Shown: piece after piece, positions 51,824-60,459 of the stretch | How the letters are laid out: every line of letters begins with the position of its first letter | How positions within the stretch are numbered: position 1 is the first letter of the stretch | From: Ferrovibrio sp964429465 | GTDB lineage: Bacteria; Pseudomonadota; Alphaproteobacteria; Ferrovibrionales; Ferrovibrionaceae | Direction: 5' to 3' | DNA length: 64,000 nt | NCBI GenBank assembly: GCA_964429465.1 | Contig: CAYSCA010000001.1 | Coordinates: forward strand, 16,463-80,462 | Program-made: the position numbers and the translations under genes | Notes under the pieces: generated by a model | Database searches by the model: none | What the model was told of the DNA's origin: nothing | The model's input: the letters and a program-made list of their open reading frames with translations, nothing else

Positions 51824-52255
51824 TCAGCCGGTGGCGATATACTGCTTCAGCGCCTCGGCCTCCATTTCCGTCTGCGCGATCCGGCGTTTGACCACGTCGC
51901 CGATGGAAACCATGCCGACCAGCCGGCCCTCGTCGACCACCGGCAGATGGCGGATGCGGCGCCGGGTCATCAGGTGCATCACATCCTCTATGGTGTCGTG
52001 GCTGGAGCAGACCATCACGTTCCTGGTCATGATGCTGTCAGCATTCTGCTGCAGCAGGTCGGTGCCGATCATCGAGAGACCGCGTACGATATCGCGTTCC
52101 GACAGGATGCCGGCGATGCCCCCGTCGGGCTTCAGCACCAGCACGGCGCCGATGCCCTTGTCGGCCAGCAGCTGGCAGACCTGCTCGATATTGTCGTCCG
52201 GCTTGGCGGCGATCACGCCCGGTTTCTTGTCTTTCAGGATGGCGGCAACCGTCAT
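51824..52255 (-). CDS. Tandem CBS-domain protein
   Basis: 143 aa composed of two CBS repeats (KPDDNIEQVCQLLADKGIGAV and MVCSSHDTIEDVMHLMTRRRIRHLP), a stand-alone adenosine-nucleotide sensor. The ATG at 52255 has GGAGGAC upstream. First gene of the formate dehydrogenase accessory operon, so it may signal energy status to it, though many such genes are free-standing. Confidence 0.9.
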   Translation of the reverse strand: MTVAAILKDKKPGVIAAKPDDNIEQVCQLLADKGIGAVLVLKPDGGIAGILSERDIVRGLSMIGTDLLQQNADSIMTRNVMVCSSHDTIEDVMHLMTRRRIRHLPVVDEGRLVGMVSIGDVVKRRIAQTEMEAEALKQYIATG

Positions 52256-52570
52256 GACGTCCTCCGTAGAGTTATCTGGCACCTGTATCCGGAAGCGAAT
52301 TTTTGTCCTTTTTGGGGTGGCCGAAGGGCGCGGCGACGCGGCGAACCAGTCCTAGGACAGCACCCGGCTGACAGTGTCAGCGAAGCCCGCCGGCAAGACA
52401 AGCCCCTGTCTGCGGCGGGCTGCGACAAATGTAGGGTAACCGCTTGATGAAGCTGCCGGATCGGTCCCGGCCGGCGGGGCGCCGCAAGCCTTGCGGGCCC
52501 GCCCGCGTTCAGTTAAGGTCCGCGCCGCTTTCGACCCCCGGTGCCGGAGTCTTCCGCCGCCGGTCCCTGC
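52256..52570. other. Structured gene-free interval between the CBS gene and tRNA-Ser
   Basis: No convincing gene. Structures seen: a 15-nt perfect palindrome GCTGACAGTGTCAGC (52367-52381); a long hairpin 52385-52420 (GCCCGCCG with CGGCGGGC plus inner AGACA with TGTCT around AGCCCC); and a third inverted repeat around CCGCAAG-C-CTTGCGG (52482-52496) extended by GGGC/GCCC. None is followed by a T run. They could be an operator plus RNA structure, or a small RNA. Confidence 0.5.
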
Positions 52571-52660
<90 letters not shown>

Positions 52661-52691
52661 TCTCCCTTTAATCCGCGCATATCTTCAGCGC

Positions 52692-53264
52692 TCAGGCGCT
52701 CTCGCGGCTTTGCCAGGCCAGGTCCAGGTCATTCCACACCGCCTGGTCGAGCAGCCGGCCGCCCTTCACGGTGAAGCGGTCGATGAAGCGAATTCCTTCG
52801 AAGGCCTCGCCATCGGGCCATTCACCCTGCAGGGTGCCGGAACAATAGACTGTCGCGGCATCCATTCCCGGTACCGTATCGAAACGCTGGTAAATCTTGG
52901 CGATGCGCCGGTAGCGCGGCCTGGCCCAGGCGATCAGTTCGTCCAGCCGCGTGAATTGCGTATTCCCCGGAAAGGTCATCGTGAAGTCCTCCGCCAGACA
53001 GGCTCTGGCGGCGTCGAGATCGCGGCCCTCCATGGCGGCGAGGAAATCGCGCACGATCTGCTCGGGCGGGGGCGGCGGCGGCTTCGGCGACTTGCGCTGA
53101 TTGCCGCGGCGGTAATTGCCCGCCTTCACTTCCTCGATCACAGCGGTGATTCCATCCGGAATGGCTTCCAGCACCGTGCGGGTCACCGCCGAATAGCCCT
53201 CCAGCAGGCGGTCGCGAACCGCTTCCTCGTATCCTTCGATCAGTGTCACACGGATCACCGGCAT
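52692..53264 (-). CDS. 4-oxalocrotonate-tautomerase-like / NTF2 (SnoaL)-like fusion
   Basis: 190 aa. Residues 1-60 form a tautomerase-fold unit with the catalytic proline directly after Met (MPVIRVTLIEGY) and conserved IPDGITAVIEEVKAGNY; a PKPPPPPPEQ linker follows; residues 70-190 are a SnoaL/NTF2-like cone (DFLAAMEGRDLDAARACLAEDFTMTFPG) that in other proteins binds or isomerises small cyclic molecules. It could tautomerise then rearrange a pathway intermediate. Last gene of the large right-hand operon, 2 nt after the FAD-enzyme stop. Confidence 0.82.
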   Translation of the reverse strand: MPVIRVTLIEGYEEAVRDRLLEGYSAVTRTVLEAIPDGITAVIEEVKAGNYRRGNQRKSPKPPPPPPEQIVRDFLAAMEGRDLDAARACLAEDFTMTFPGNTQFTRLDELIAWARPRYRRIAKIYQRFDTVPGMDAATVYCSGTLQGEWPDGEAFEGIRFIDRFTVKGGRLLDQAVWNDLDLAWQSRESA

Positions 53265-53266
53265 AT

Positions 53267-54673
53267 TCAGGCTCCCTGCTTGACGAGTGCGGCAGCGGAG
53301 CGTCCCGCCCTGGCCCCGAGTACCGTTGCCATCAGCAATCCGTTGCCCGAGAGATATCCGTCGCGGCCGCGTCCCGACAATCCGCAGGCCGCGCCGCCGC
53401 CGGCCAGCAGATTAGGCATGCGCCGCCCGTCCCGGCGCAGCACGCGGGCATCCGTATCCACGCTCAGCCCGCCCTGGGTATGAAACAGCGCGCCGGTCAC
53501 CTTCACGGCATGGAAAGGCGCCGAGAGCGCCGGCCTGGTCGTGAAATCGCGCCCGAAGGGATCGCTGCCCTTTCCGGCCGCAAGCGCCTGCACATCTCCG
53601 AGCGTCGCCGCGAGGGCTTCCGACGGAAGACCGCACTCGCCTGCCAGCGCCTCGACAGTGTGGGCGCTCTTCACCGCGCCGCCTTTGACGGCATCGCGAT
53701 AATCCTCGAAATCGAGGCCCAGCTTATGCAGCCGTTCGTCATAGATGTTCCAGGCAATACCGCCCGGCTGGGCGATCACGCGCATCGCCTGCTCGGAATA
53801 GCCGTCATGTTCGCAGGAAAAACGCCTGCCTTCCGCATTCACCTGGATCCCGCCTTCCATCATCAGCGCCCAGGTGATCAGCACCGCATGCGGGATCGCG
53901 AGCGAGCCATGGCCCTGATAGGCGCCGAGATGCTTAACATCGGCGCCGAGCTGTTCGCCCCAGAGCAGCGCATCGCCGCGATTGCCGGCATGGCCGTAAT
54001 ACTGCGCCCCGGCAATCTCGGGGATGTGACGCGACACCAGCTCGGCATTGCCGCCGAATCCGGAACAGGCCAGCACCAGCGCCTGGCAGCCGATCCGTTC
54101 GATCGTGGCGTCGGGCCGTTCCAGAGCCACGCCATGCACCCGGCCATCTGCCCCGGCGTACAGCGTGGTGACGGTCGCATCGCAGACGATATCGATCCCG
54201 GCGGCATTCGCCGCCGCAAGCAGTCCGGCCACCAGATCGGCGCCGCTGCGCGAGGCGGGCGCATGCATGCGCGGCCTGCTATGGCCGGGATAGAGAAAGC
54301 CTTCCACCAGCGTCAGTGGCACGCGGTGCTGCCGCACCAGCCAGTCGACGATAGGGCCCGAGGCCGCGCAGACGGCTTCCACCATGGCCGGATCATTCTC
54401 GCCATGGGCCTTGGCCTGGATATCGGCCGCCATGATCGCCGGCAAATCCTCCACGCCGCGCGCCTTCTGCAGGAAGGTGCCGGCGGCGGGGATCATGCCC
54501 GATGACATGGCGGTGGAGCCACTGGGCGACGGATCGCGTTCCAGCACCAGCACCTCGGCGCCAGCATCGCGCGCCGCCAGGGCGGCGACCAGGCCGCAGG
54601 CGCCGCCACCGATCACCAGTACCGGAACGGAAAGCGGGAACGCGATCCCGGCAGCCGGCAGGACCTGGCTCAT
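53267..54673 (-). CDS. FAD-dependent reductase/dehydrogenase, fumarate-reductase/3-ketosteroid-dehydrogenase-like
   Basis: 468 aa. N-terminal Rossmann motif VPVLVIGGGACGLVAALAARDAGAEV with the FAD-contact STAMSSGMIPAAGT, a central capping domain, and a C-terminal FAD motif ending GGAACGLSGRGRDGYLSGNGLLMA. This fold reduces or forms a C=C bond next to a carbonyl or carboxylate. The start follows the isochorismatase-fold gene by 24 nt. In this operon it would act on an unsaturated or saturated acid intermediate. Confidence 0.87.
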   Translation of the reverse strand: MSQVLPAAGIAFPLSVPVLVIGGGACGLVAALAARDAGAEVLVLERDPSPSGSTAMSSGMIPAAGTFLQKARGVEDLPAIMAADIQAKAHGENDPAMVEAVCAASGPIVDWLVRQHRVPLTLVEGFLYPGHSRPRMHAPASRSGADLVAGLLAAANAAGIDIVCDATVTTLYAGADGRVHGVALERPDATIERIGCQALVLACSGFGGNAELVSRHIPEIAGAQYYGHAGNRGDALLWGEQLGADVKHLGAYQGHGSLAIPHAVLITWALMMEGGIQVNAEGRRFSCEHDGYSEQAMRVIAQPGGIAWNIYDERLHKLGLDFEDYRDAVKGGAVKSAHTVEALAGECGLPSEALAATLGDVQALAAGKGSDPFGRDFTTRPALSAPFHAVKVTGALFHTQGGLSVDTDARVLRRDGRRMPNLLAGGGAACGLSGRGRDGYLSGNGLLMATVLGARAGRSAAALVKQGA

Positions 54674-54697
54674 GGATCTGGGCTCATGGATTCGGAC

Positions 54698-55315
54698 TCA
54701 TGTGCCTTTGACCAGGGTAACGGCCTCGGCACAGGTCAGCTTCGGCGCGACGGTGCCCAACGCGGCGATGCTGGCCTCGTGCGCCTCCCTGCTGAAGGCA
54801 GCGCAGCCATCGGTCAGCAGCATGGCATGGAAATCCCGCACATGGGCATCGCGCAGGGTGCTGGCGACGCCGCCATTGGTGACGATGCCGCCGATCAGCA
54901 GGGTATCGATGCCGGCTTTGCGCAGCACGAATTCCAGCCGCGACATATAGAAGGCCGAATAGGCCACCTTCTCCACGACGAAATCCGCCGGCGCCAGTTC
55001 GTCGATCAGGCTGTGGCCCCAGGCGCCGGGCTGGAAATCGCCCTTGCGCAGGAAGGGCCGCAGCTGCTTCAGATGCGGGCTGATCAGCGGCTCGCCGCCG
55101 CGACCCGGCACCAGGGTAAACTGCGTCGAGACGATCCAGCCGCCGGCGGCGCGCATCGCATCCGTCACCGCTTTCATATTGGCGATCAGTCCGGCCGCGC
55201 CGGGCAGATTGGCGCCGCCGCGCGCATAGGCGCCGTCTGCATGCAGGAAGTCGTTCTGCAGATCGACGATCAGCAGCGCCGTGCGCCTGATGTCCAGCTT
55301 CGCTGCCGTACTCAT
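54698..55315 (-). CDS. Isochorismatase-fold hydrolase lacking the nucleophilic cysteine
   Basis: 205 aa. The fold matches N-carbamoylsarcosine amidase/isochorismatase: D18 in LLIVDLQNDF and K116 in VVEKVAYSAF are the usual Asp and Lys of the triad, and the cis-peptide turn GGIVTN is present. At the position of the nucleophilic Cys (normally TNxCV) there is Gly149 (TNGGVAST). Members without Cys, such as isochorismatase itself, work by a non-covalent mechanism. Its ATG overlaps the hyuA stop by 4 nt, tying it to the hydantoinase step. Confidence 0.85.
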   Translation of the reverse strand: MSTAAKLDIRRTALLIVDLQNDFLHADGAYARGGANLPGAAGLIANMKAVTDAMRAAGGWIVSTQFTLVPGRGGEPLISPHLKQLRPFLRKGDFQPGAWGHSLIDELAPADFVVEKVAYSAFYMSRLEFVLRKAGIDTLLIGGIVTNGGVASTLRDAHVRDFHAMLLTDGCAAFSREAHEASIAALGTVAPKLTCAEAVTLVKGT

Positions 55316-57384
55316 GCCGCCTTCCGTTTGACGATGAGGTTGCCGAAGCGGTCGACTTCTCCGACCAGGTCGGCCTCGATCAGGATCGTGGTATCGGGCT
55401 GTTCCAGGATCGCCGGGCCGGGAATGATGGCCCCGAGCGGCAGCTCGAGGCGGCGGTAGATGTCCGCCTCATGCCATCCGCCATCGAGCCAGATCCGGCG
55501 CGTGGTGCGCTTCGCCGCCGCGATTGAACCCTCCGCCGGCGGCGCCAGCAGGGAAAGGTCGAATTTCCGGCGCCTCCCGATGGCGGCGACGCGCAGGTTC
55601 AGCACCCGGATGCCGATCTTCTCCAGCACGCGGCCGAAGGCGGCAGCATAGGCCGCCTCAAAGGCCGCCCTGATGCCGTCGCGGCTGAGCCTGGCGGGTT
55701 TGGTGAAGTCGCCGGGCAGCGGCACGGCAACCGTATGGGTCTGGCCGAGATAGGACATGTCGAGTTCGACGCTGGTGCTGCGGCCCTCGAAGCCGATCCC
55801 GGCCTGGTCCAGCAGGCGCATCCCCTCGCCGGCCGCTTCGGCAATCGCGGAATCCAGGAGACCGGGGTCAATATCGTCCAGCGTCCGGTTCACCGTGCGC
55901 ACGAAGTCATGGCGCATATCGGCGATGACGCAGCCCAGCGCCGAGGTTACGCCGGGGAAGCGCGGCACCAGCGCGGAGGCGAGCCCGACTTCCTTGATCA
56001 GGGCGCCGACATGCAAAGCGCCGCCGCCGCCGAACGGCATGGCGGCAAAGTCGCGCGGGTTGTGGCCGCGCTCGATGGAGACCAGCCGGATGGCGCCGGC
56101 CATGCGCGAATTGGCGACCTTGATGATGGCCTCGGCGGCCGCCATGACGTCGAGGCCGAGCGGCTCGGCGATATGCTTCCGGATCGCGTCTTTCGCTGCC
56201 TCGACATCCAGCCGCTCCAGCTTGCCCCCGATCGGGCGTTCGGCATCGATGCGTCCCATCACCACATTGGCATCCGTCACCGTCGGCCGGTCGTTGCCCA
56301 GACCATAGGCGACGGGGCCGGGATCGGAGCCGGCGCTTTCCGGCCCGATCTGCAGGATACCGCCGCGGTCGATCCAGGCGATCGAGCCGCCGCCGGCGCC
56401 GATCGTGGTGATTTCGATCATCGGCGCGCGCACCACGAGGCCGAAATCAATCGCGGTCTGCGCACTCATCGCCGGCTCGCCCTTTGCGATCAGCGATACG
56501 TCGAAGCTGGTGCCGCCCATGTCACAAGTCACGACATTGGGGAAGCCGGCAGCAGAGGCGATATGCTGGCAGGCGATCACACCGGCCGCCGGGCCGGACA
56601 GCGCGGTACGCACCGGGCGGCTGGCCGCGCTGTCGACGCTCATCACGCCGCCATTGGACTGCACGATCAGTAGCTGCCCGCCGAAACCGTCGCTCTGCAG
56701 GCGGTCTTCCAGCTTGCGCAGGTAGCTGCCGACTGGCGGCTGCAGATAGGCATTCAGCGCCGCCGTCGAGCTGCGCTCGAATTCGCGGATCTCGGGCAGG
56801 ATTTCGGACGACGCCGTCACATGGGCATTCGGCCAGACCTCCCGCACCGCGCCCAGCGCGACGCGCTCATTCTCCGGATTGGCATAGGCGTTGATGAAGA
56901 CGATGGCGACGGCTTCGGCGCCGCGCGCCAGAAGCTCCTGCGCCACCCGCTTCACCTCGGCCGGATCGACCGCCTCGCGAATGCTGCCATCGGCCAGCAC
57001 GCGCTCGGCGACTTCCAGTCGCAGGTCGCGCGGCACCACGGGCATGAACTGGCCCCAGAGGCCCCAGGTGCTGGGCCGGTCGCGGCGGCGCATCTCCAGC
57101 ACGTCGCGGAAGCCGCGCGTGGTGATGATGCCGGTGCGCGCGCCCTTGCGCTCAAGCAGCGCATTTGTACCCACCGTGGTGCCATGCACGACGGTGGCGA
57201 TCTGCCTCGGCTCAGCCGCCGAGCGCAGGCCTTCGATGAAGCCGGTTGCCTGGTCGCCGCGGGTGGAGGGCACCTTGGCGATGTCGATCCGCCCATTCGC
57301 CTCGTCAAGGAAGAACACGTCGGTGAAGGTTCCGCCGACATCGACGCCGACGGCAAAGCGCGGGATCACGGTCTGGTCGGTCAT
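55312..57384 (-). CDS. hyuA: Hydantoinase/oxoprolinase subunit A (HyuA family)
   Basis: 690 aa. ATP-binding ASKHA-fold subunit. Phosphate motif VGVDVGGTFTDVFF near the start, then VVHGTTVGTNALLERKGA, and the second ATP motif VTCDMGGTSFDVSLI. With HyuB it opens 5-membered cyclic amides (hydantoins, oxoproline) or carboxylates ketones with ATP; related enzymes include N-methylhydantoinase and acetone carboxylase. Overlaps hyuB by 4 nt. The substrate is not readable from sequence. Confidence 0.93.
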   Translation of the reverse strand: MTDQTVIPRFAVGVDVGGTFTDVFFLDEANGRIDIAKVPSTRGDQATGFIEGLRSAAEPRQIATVVHGTTVGTNALLERKGARTGIITTRGFRDVLEMRRRDRPSTWGLWGQFMPVVPRDLRLEVAERVLADGSIREAVDPAEVKRVAQELLARGAEAVAIVFINAYANPENERVALGAVREVWPNAHVTASSEILPEIREFERSSTAALNAYLQPPVGSYLRKLEDRLQSDGFGGQLLIVQSNGGVMSVDSAASRPVRTALSGPAAGVIACQHIASAAGFPNVVTCDMGGTSFDVSLIAKGEPAMSAQTAIDFGLVVRAPMIEITTIGAGGGSIAWIDRGGILQIGPESAGSDPGPVAYGLGNDRPTVTDANVVMGRIDAERPIGGKLERLDVEAAKDAIRKHIAEPLGLDVMAAAEAIIKVANSRMAGAIRLVSIERGHNPRDFAAMPFGGGGALHVGALIKEVGLASALVPRFPGVTSALGCVIADMRHDFVRTVNRTLDDIDPGLLDSAIAEAAGEGMRLLDQAGIGFEGRSTSVELDMSYLGQTHTVAVPLPGDFTKPARLSRDGIRAAFEAAYAAAFGRVLEKIGIRVLNLRVAAIGRRRKFDLSLLAPPAEGSIAAAKRTTRRIWLDGGWHEADIYRRLELPLGAIIPGPAILEQPDTTILIEADLVGEVDRFGNLIVKRKAA

Positions 57385-59066
57385 TCCGCGGCCTCCTTGG
57401 TGCTGCCGCCGTAATCGCGCGCCACGCCGGCCTCGGTGACGTAGCCCAGCCGCAGGTCTTCGGCGATCTGCTCCGGTTTGCGCTCCGCCGGCGGGCCATA
57501 GCCGCCGCCGCCCGGTGTCTCGAGCCGGATGCGCTCACCCTTCTTCAGCTTGGCGTCGTGCAGCTTGGAAACCATGGCCGGCTCGACCAGCTTGCCCGCC
57601 TGCGGATAGAGGAAGCGGTTGCGCTGCGCCGCCTGACCGCCCAGCACGCCGGCCGGCGCATATTTGCCGCGCTCGCCGAACAGGAAGAGATCGGCCTCTT
57701 CCTCCAGCAGTTCGATCTCGTAGACAGCGCCCAGGCCGCCGCGATGTTTGCCGGCACCGCCGCTATCGGCCCGCAAGCTCCATTCTGTGAAGGCCACGGG
57801 GTAAGCCGCCTCCAGGATCTCCAGCGGCGGAATCGTCGCCATCGAGATCGGTGCGTTGCCGTGATTGAGACCGTCACCCTGCGGATGCCCGCCATGGCCG
57901 CCGCCGAAGAAACTGAACATCACCCAGCGCCGGCCATCCCGGCGATAGCCCGCCAGCGACAGCGCATTGATCGTGCCATAGGCGCAGCCGTTCACGCGCT
58001 CCGGGGCGATCTGGGCGAAAGCGGCGAAGATCACATCGATCACCCGCAGAATCGTCTCGGTATAGCCGCCGACGGGCTTCGGTGCCCGCACGCTGATCAG
58101 GCTGGTCTCAGGGATGACGAATTTCACCGGCTCCAGCACGCCGGAATTGGCCGGCACATCGGGAAAGATATGCTTGATCGCCACATAGCAGGCGGCAATG
58201 GCGGTAGAGCGCGCGATATTCACCGGGCCGGCGCAGGCCGGCGAGGTGCGCGAGAAATCCAGCGTCAGGTCGTCGCCCTCGATCACCACCTCCAGGCCGA
58301 TGCGCAGAGCCTCGTCGCGGATACCGTCATTGTCGAGAAAATCCTCCGCGGCATAGCGGCCATCAGGCAATTCGCGCAGCAGGCTGCGGAACTGGATCGC
58401 GGCGCGCTGCTTCAGCTCGGCCAGAGCCTCGGCCACGGTATCGTCGCCGTATTCGTCCAGCAGCGCGCTCAGCCGTCTGGCGCCGAGATCGAGCGCATTC
58501 ACCTGCCCGTTCATGTCGCCATAAAGGCTGTCGGGCAGACGGGTATTGGCGCGCAGGATGTCGACCACATCCTGCCGCAGGTTTCCGGCGGCATAGAGCT
58601 TCACCGGCGGGATCACCATGCCTTCCTGAAAGGCCTCCGTCGCGACCGGGTTGTAATTGCCCGGCACATTGCCGCCCACATCATGCCAGTGGCCTACCGA
58701 GGCGAGGTAGCAGAACACCTTGCCATTGCGGAAGAACGGCCGCACCAGCTTGAAATCGCTCAAATGCGTGCCGCCGTCGTAAGGGTCGTTGAAGATGTAG
58801 ACGTCGCCATCGGTCAGATCGCGGTCCTTCGCCGCCTTGTCGATCACCGCCTTGACCGCGAAGGCCATGGCGCCGACGAAGATCGGCAGGCCGGATTTGC
58901 CCTGCACCAGCGTCTCGCCGGTGACCGCGTGATAAAGTCCGTGGCTGGCGTCATGCGCTTCGGCGATGATCGGATTGAAGGCCGAGCGGAACAGCGTCGC
59001 ATCCATCTCGTCGGCGACCTGTTCCAACCGCCCCTTCAGCACGGCCAGCGTGATGGGATCAATCAT
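57381..59066 (-). CDS. hyuB: Hydantoinase/oxoprolinase subunit B (HyuB family)
   Basis: 561 aa. Opening IDPITLAVLKGRLEQVADEMDATLFRSAFNPI and FNDPYDGGTHLSDFKLVRPFF, VGHWHDVGGNVPG are HyuB motifs with metal-binding His/Asp; it ends in LETPGGGGYGPP. Obligate partner of HyuA. Overlaps the lyase gene and hyuA by 4 nt at either side. Confidence 0.93.
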   Translation of the reverse strand: MIDPITLAVLKGRLEQVADEMDATLFRSAFNPIIAEAHDASHGLYHAVTGETLVQGKSGLPIFVGAMAFAVKAVIDKAAKDRDLTDGDVYIFNDPYDGGTHLSDFKLVRPFFRNGKVFCYLASVGHWHDVGGNVPGNYNPVATEAFQEGMVIPPVKLYAAGNLRQDVVDILRANTRLPDSLYGDMNGQVNALDLGARRLSALLDEYGDDTVAEALAELKQRAAIQFRSLLRELPDGRYAAEDFLDNDGIRDEALRIGLEVVIEGDDLTLDFSRTSPACAGPVNIARSTAIAACYVAIKHIFPDVPANSGVLEPVKFVIPETSLISVRAPKPVGGYTETILRVIDVIFAAFAQIAPERVNGCAYGTINALSLAGYRRDGRRWVMFSFFGGGHGGHPQGDGLNHGNAPISMATIPPLEILEAAYPVAFTEWSLRADSGGAGKHRGGLGAVYEIELLEEEADLFLFGERGKYAPAGVLGGQAAQRNRFLYPQAGKLVEPAMVSKLHDAKLKKGERIRLETPGGGGYGPPAERKPEQIAEDLRLGYVTEAGVARDYGGSTKEAAE

Positions 59067-59944
59067 GGCTGATCCTCGAAATTGGAGGGATCATAGGCCC
59101 GGCCCTGGGCCAGCAATTCCGGCGTGCCGATCAGGGCGTTGAGGGCCGAGAAGTCGAGCATGCGATCCCGGAAGGGATCGGTCGTGCCATGCGTCTTGAG
59201 CGAGGCGAAATAGTTCGCCATCGCATGGGCCAGCGCGCGGGTCAGGCCGCCCGGAAAGATCACCAGACGATAGCCGATCTCGCCCAGTTCCGCCGCCGAC
59301 ATGAGCGGCGTCTTGCCGCCCTCCACCATATTGGCCAGCAGCGGTACGCGGTTGCCGAAACGGCTGGTGATGCCGCGCATCTCGTCCACATTCCGCGGCG
59401 CCTCCACGAACAGGATGTCGCAGCCGGCTTCCATGTAGCGCGCCGCCCGGTCCATGGCGGCGTCGAAGCCTTCCACGGCGATGGCGTCGGTGCGCGCCAG
59501 GATCAGCGTGTCTTCGGAGCGGCGCGCATCCAGCGCCGCCCTGATCTTGCCCACCATTTCGGCCGGCGGAACCAGCGTTTTGCCGTCGAGATGGCCGCAG
59601 CGCTTCGGGCTGGCCTGATCCTCGATCTGGATGCCGGCGGCGCCGTTGCGCTCGAACAGGCGGACCGTGCGCTGCACGTTGAGCGCATTGCCGAAGCCGG
59701 TATCGGCATCGACGATGATCGGCGTCTCGACCCGCTCGCGGATTGCGCCAAGGGTATCCGCCACCTCGCTCATCGAGACCAGGCCAACATCGGAGCGACC
59801 GAAGCGCGTATAGGCGATGCTGGCGCCGGAAAGATACAGCGCCTCGAAGCCGGCCTGGTTGGCGACCAGCGCGCTCAGCCCGTCATAAATCCCCGGCGCG
59901 ACGATCACGCCGCCGCCCTGCAGACGCTCGCGCAGCTTACTCAT
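59063..59944 (-). CDS. Isocitrate lyase/PEP-mutase-superfamily lyase (dimethylmalate- or methylisocitrate-lyase-like)
   Basis: 293 aa from the ATG at 59944. Conserved Mg-binding region IIVDADTGFGNALNV and the active-site loop SPKRCGHLDGK, the K-R/K-C-G-H signature of lyases in this superfamily (PEP mutase lacks it). GASIAYTRFGRSDVGLV and IFPGGLTRALAHAM are also typical. It cleaves a 2-methyl- or 2,3-dimethylmalate-type hydroxy acid into pyruvate and a short acid. Position directly after the LeuCD-like dehydratase resembles the dimethylmaleate hydratase/dimethylmalate lyase pair of nicotinate fermentation. ATGA overlap upstream. Confidence 0.88.
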   Translation of the reverse strand: MSKLRERLQGGGVIVAPGIYDGLSALVANQAGFEALYLSGASIAYTRFGRSDVGLVSMSEVADTLGAIRERVETPIIVDADTGFGNALNVQRTVRLFERNGAAGIQIEDQASPKRCGHLDGKTLVPPAEMVGKIRAALDARRSEDTLILARTDAIAVEGFDAAMDRAARYMEAGCDILFVEAPRNVDEMRGITSRFGNRVPLLANMVEGGKTPLMSAAELGEIGYRLVIFPGGLTRALAHAMANYFASLKTHGTTDPFRDRMLDFSALNALIGTPELLAQGRAYDPSNFEDQP

Positions 59945-60459
59945 GCCTGCGCCTCCTTTGACTGTTGGTCTTTCAGCTTCTTTTCCAGATGCGGCAGCAG
60001 GCCGCCGTCCTCGATCATCCGCAGCAGATGGGCCGGCAGCGGCTCGCAAGCATAGGTCGCGCCGCTTTTGCTGTCGCGCAGGATTGCGGCGGCGGCATCG
60101 ACGGCCAGCACCGCCCCGTCACGAATCTGCCCGGCCTCTGGGCAGACCAGGGCCAGCAGGCCGAGATTGAGCGCGTTGCGGTAGAAGATGCCCGCAAAGG
60201 ATGGCGCCACGACGGCACCGACGCCCAGCTCGCGCAAGGCCATCACCGCCTGTTCGCGTGACGAGCCCATGCCGAAATTGCGCCCGCCGACCACGATATC
60301 GCCCGGCTTCACTTCTGCGGCAAAGCGCGGCTCGACCGCTTCCAGGCAATGGCGCGCCAGCTCGGCCAGCGGGCTCTTCATATACAGGCCCGGCGCCAGA
60401 ACATCGGTGTCGATGTTGTCGCCGAATTTCCAGACACGGCCCGGGGCATTCGCCGTCAT
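59941..60459 (-). CDS. Aconitase-family dehydratase small subunit (LeuD-like)
   Basis: 172 aa. Swivelling domain of a two-subunit aconitase-type hydro-lyase: FGDNIDTDVLAPGLYM and VVGGRNFGMGSSREQAVMALRELGVGAVVAPSFAGIFYRN hold the substrate-binding Ser/Arg. Paired with the LeuC-like large subunit. Because isopropylmalate genes leuA/leuB are not here and a lyase follows, the substrate is probably a different unsaturated diacid. Confidence 0.9.
   Translation of the reverse strand: MTANAPGRVWKFGDNIDTDVLAPGLYMKSPLAELARHCLEAVEPRFAAEVKPGDIVVGGRNFGMGSSREQAVMALRELGVGAVVAPSFAGIFYRNALNLGLLALVCPEAGQIRDGAVLAVDAAAAILRDSKSGATYACEPLPAHLLRMIEDGGLLPHLEKKLKDQQSKEAQA

Noticed and set aside
56041..56720. Possible leucine-zipper or coiled-coil repeats suggested by GCC/CGG-rich periodicity
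   Set aside because: The periodicity is codon-position GC bias in hyuA rather than a DNA repeat.
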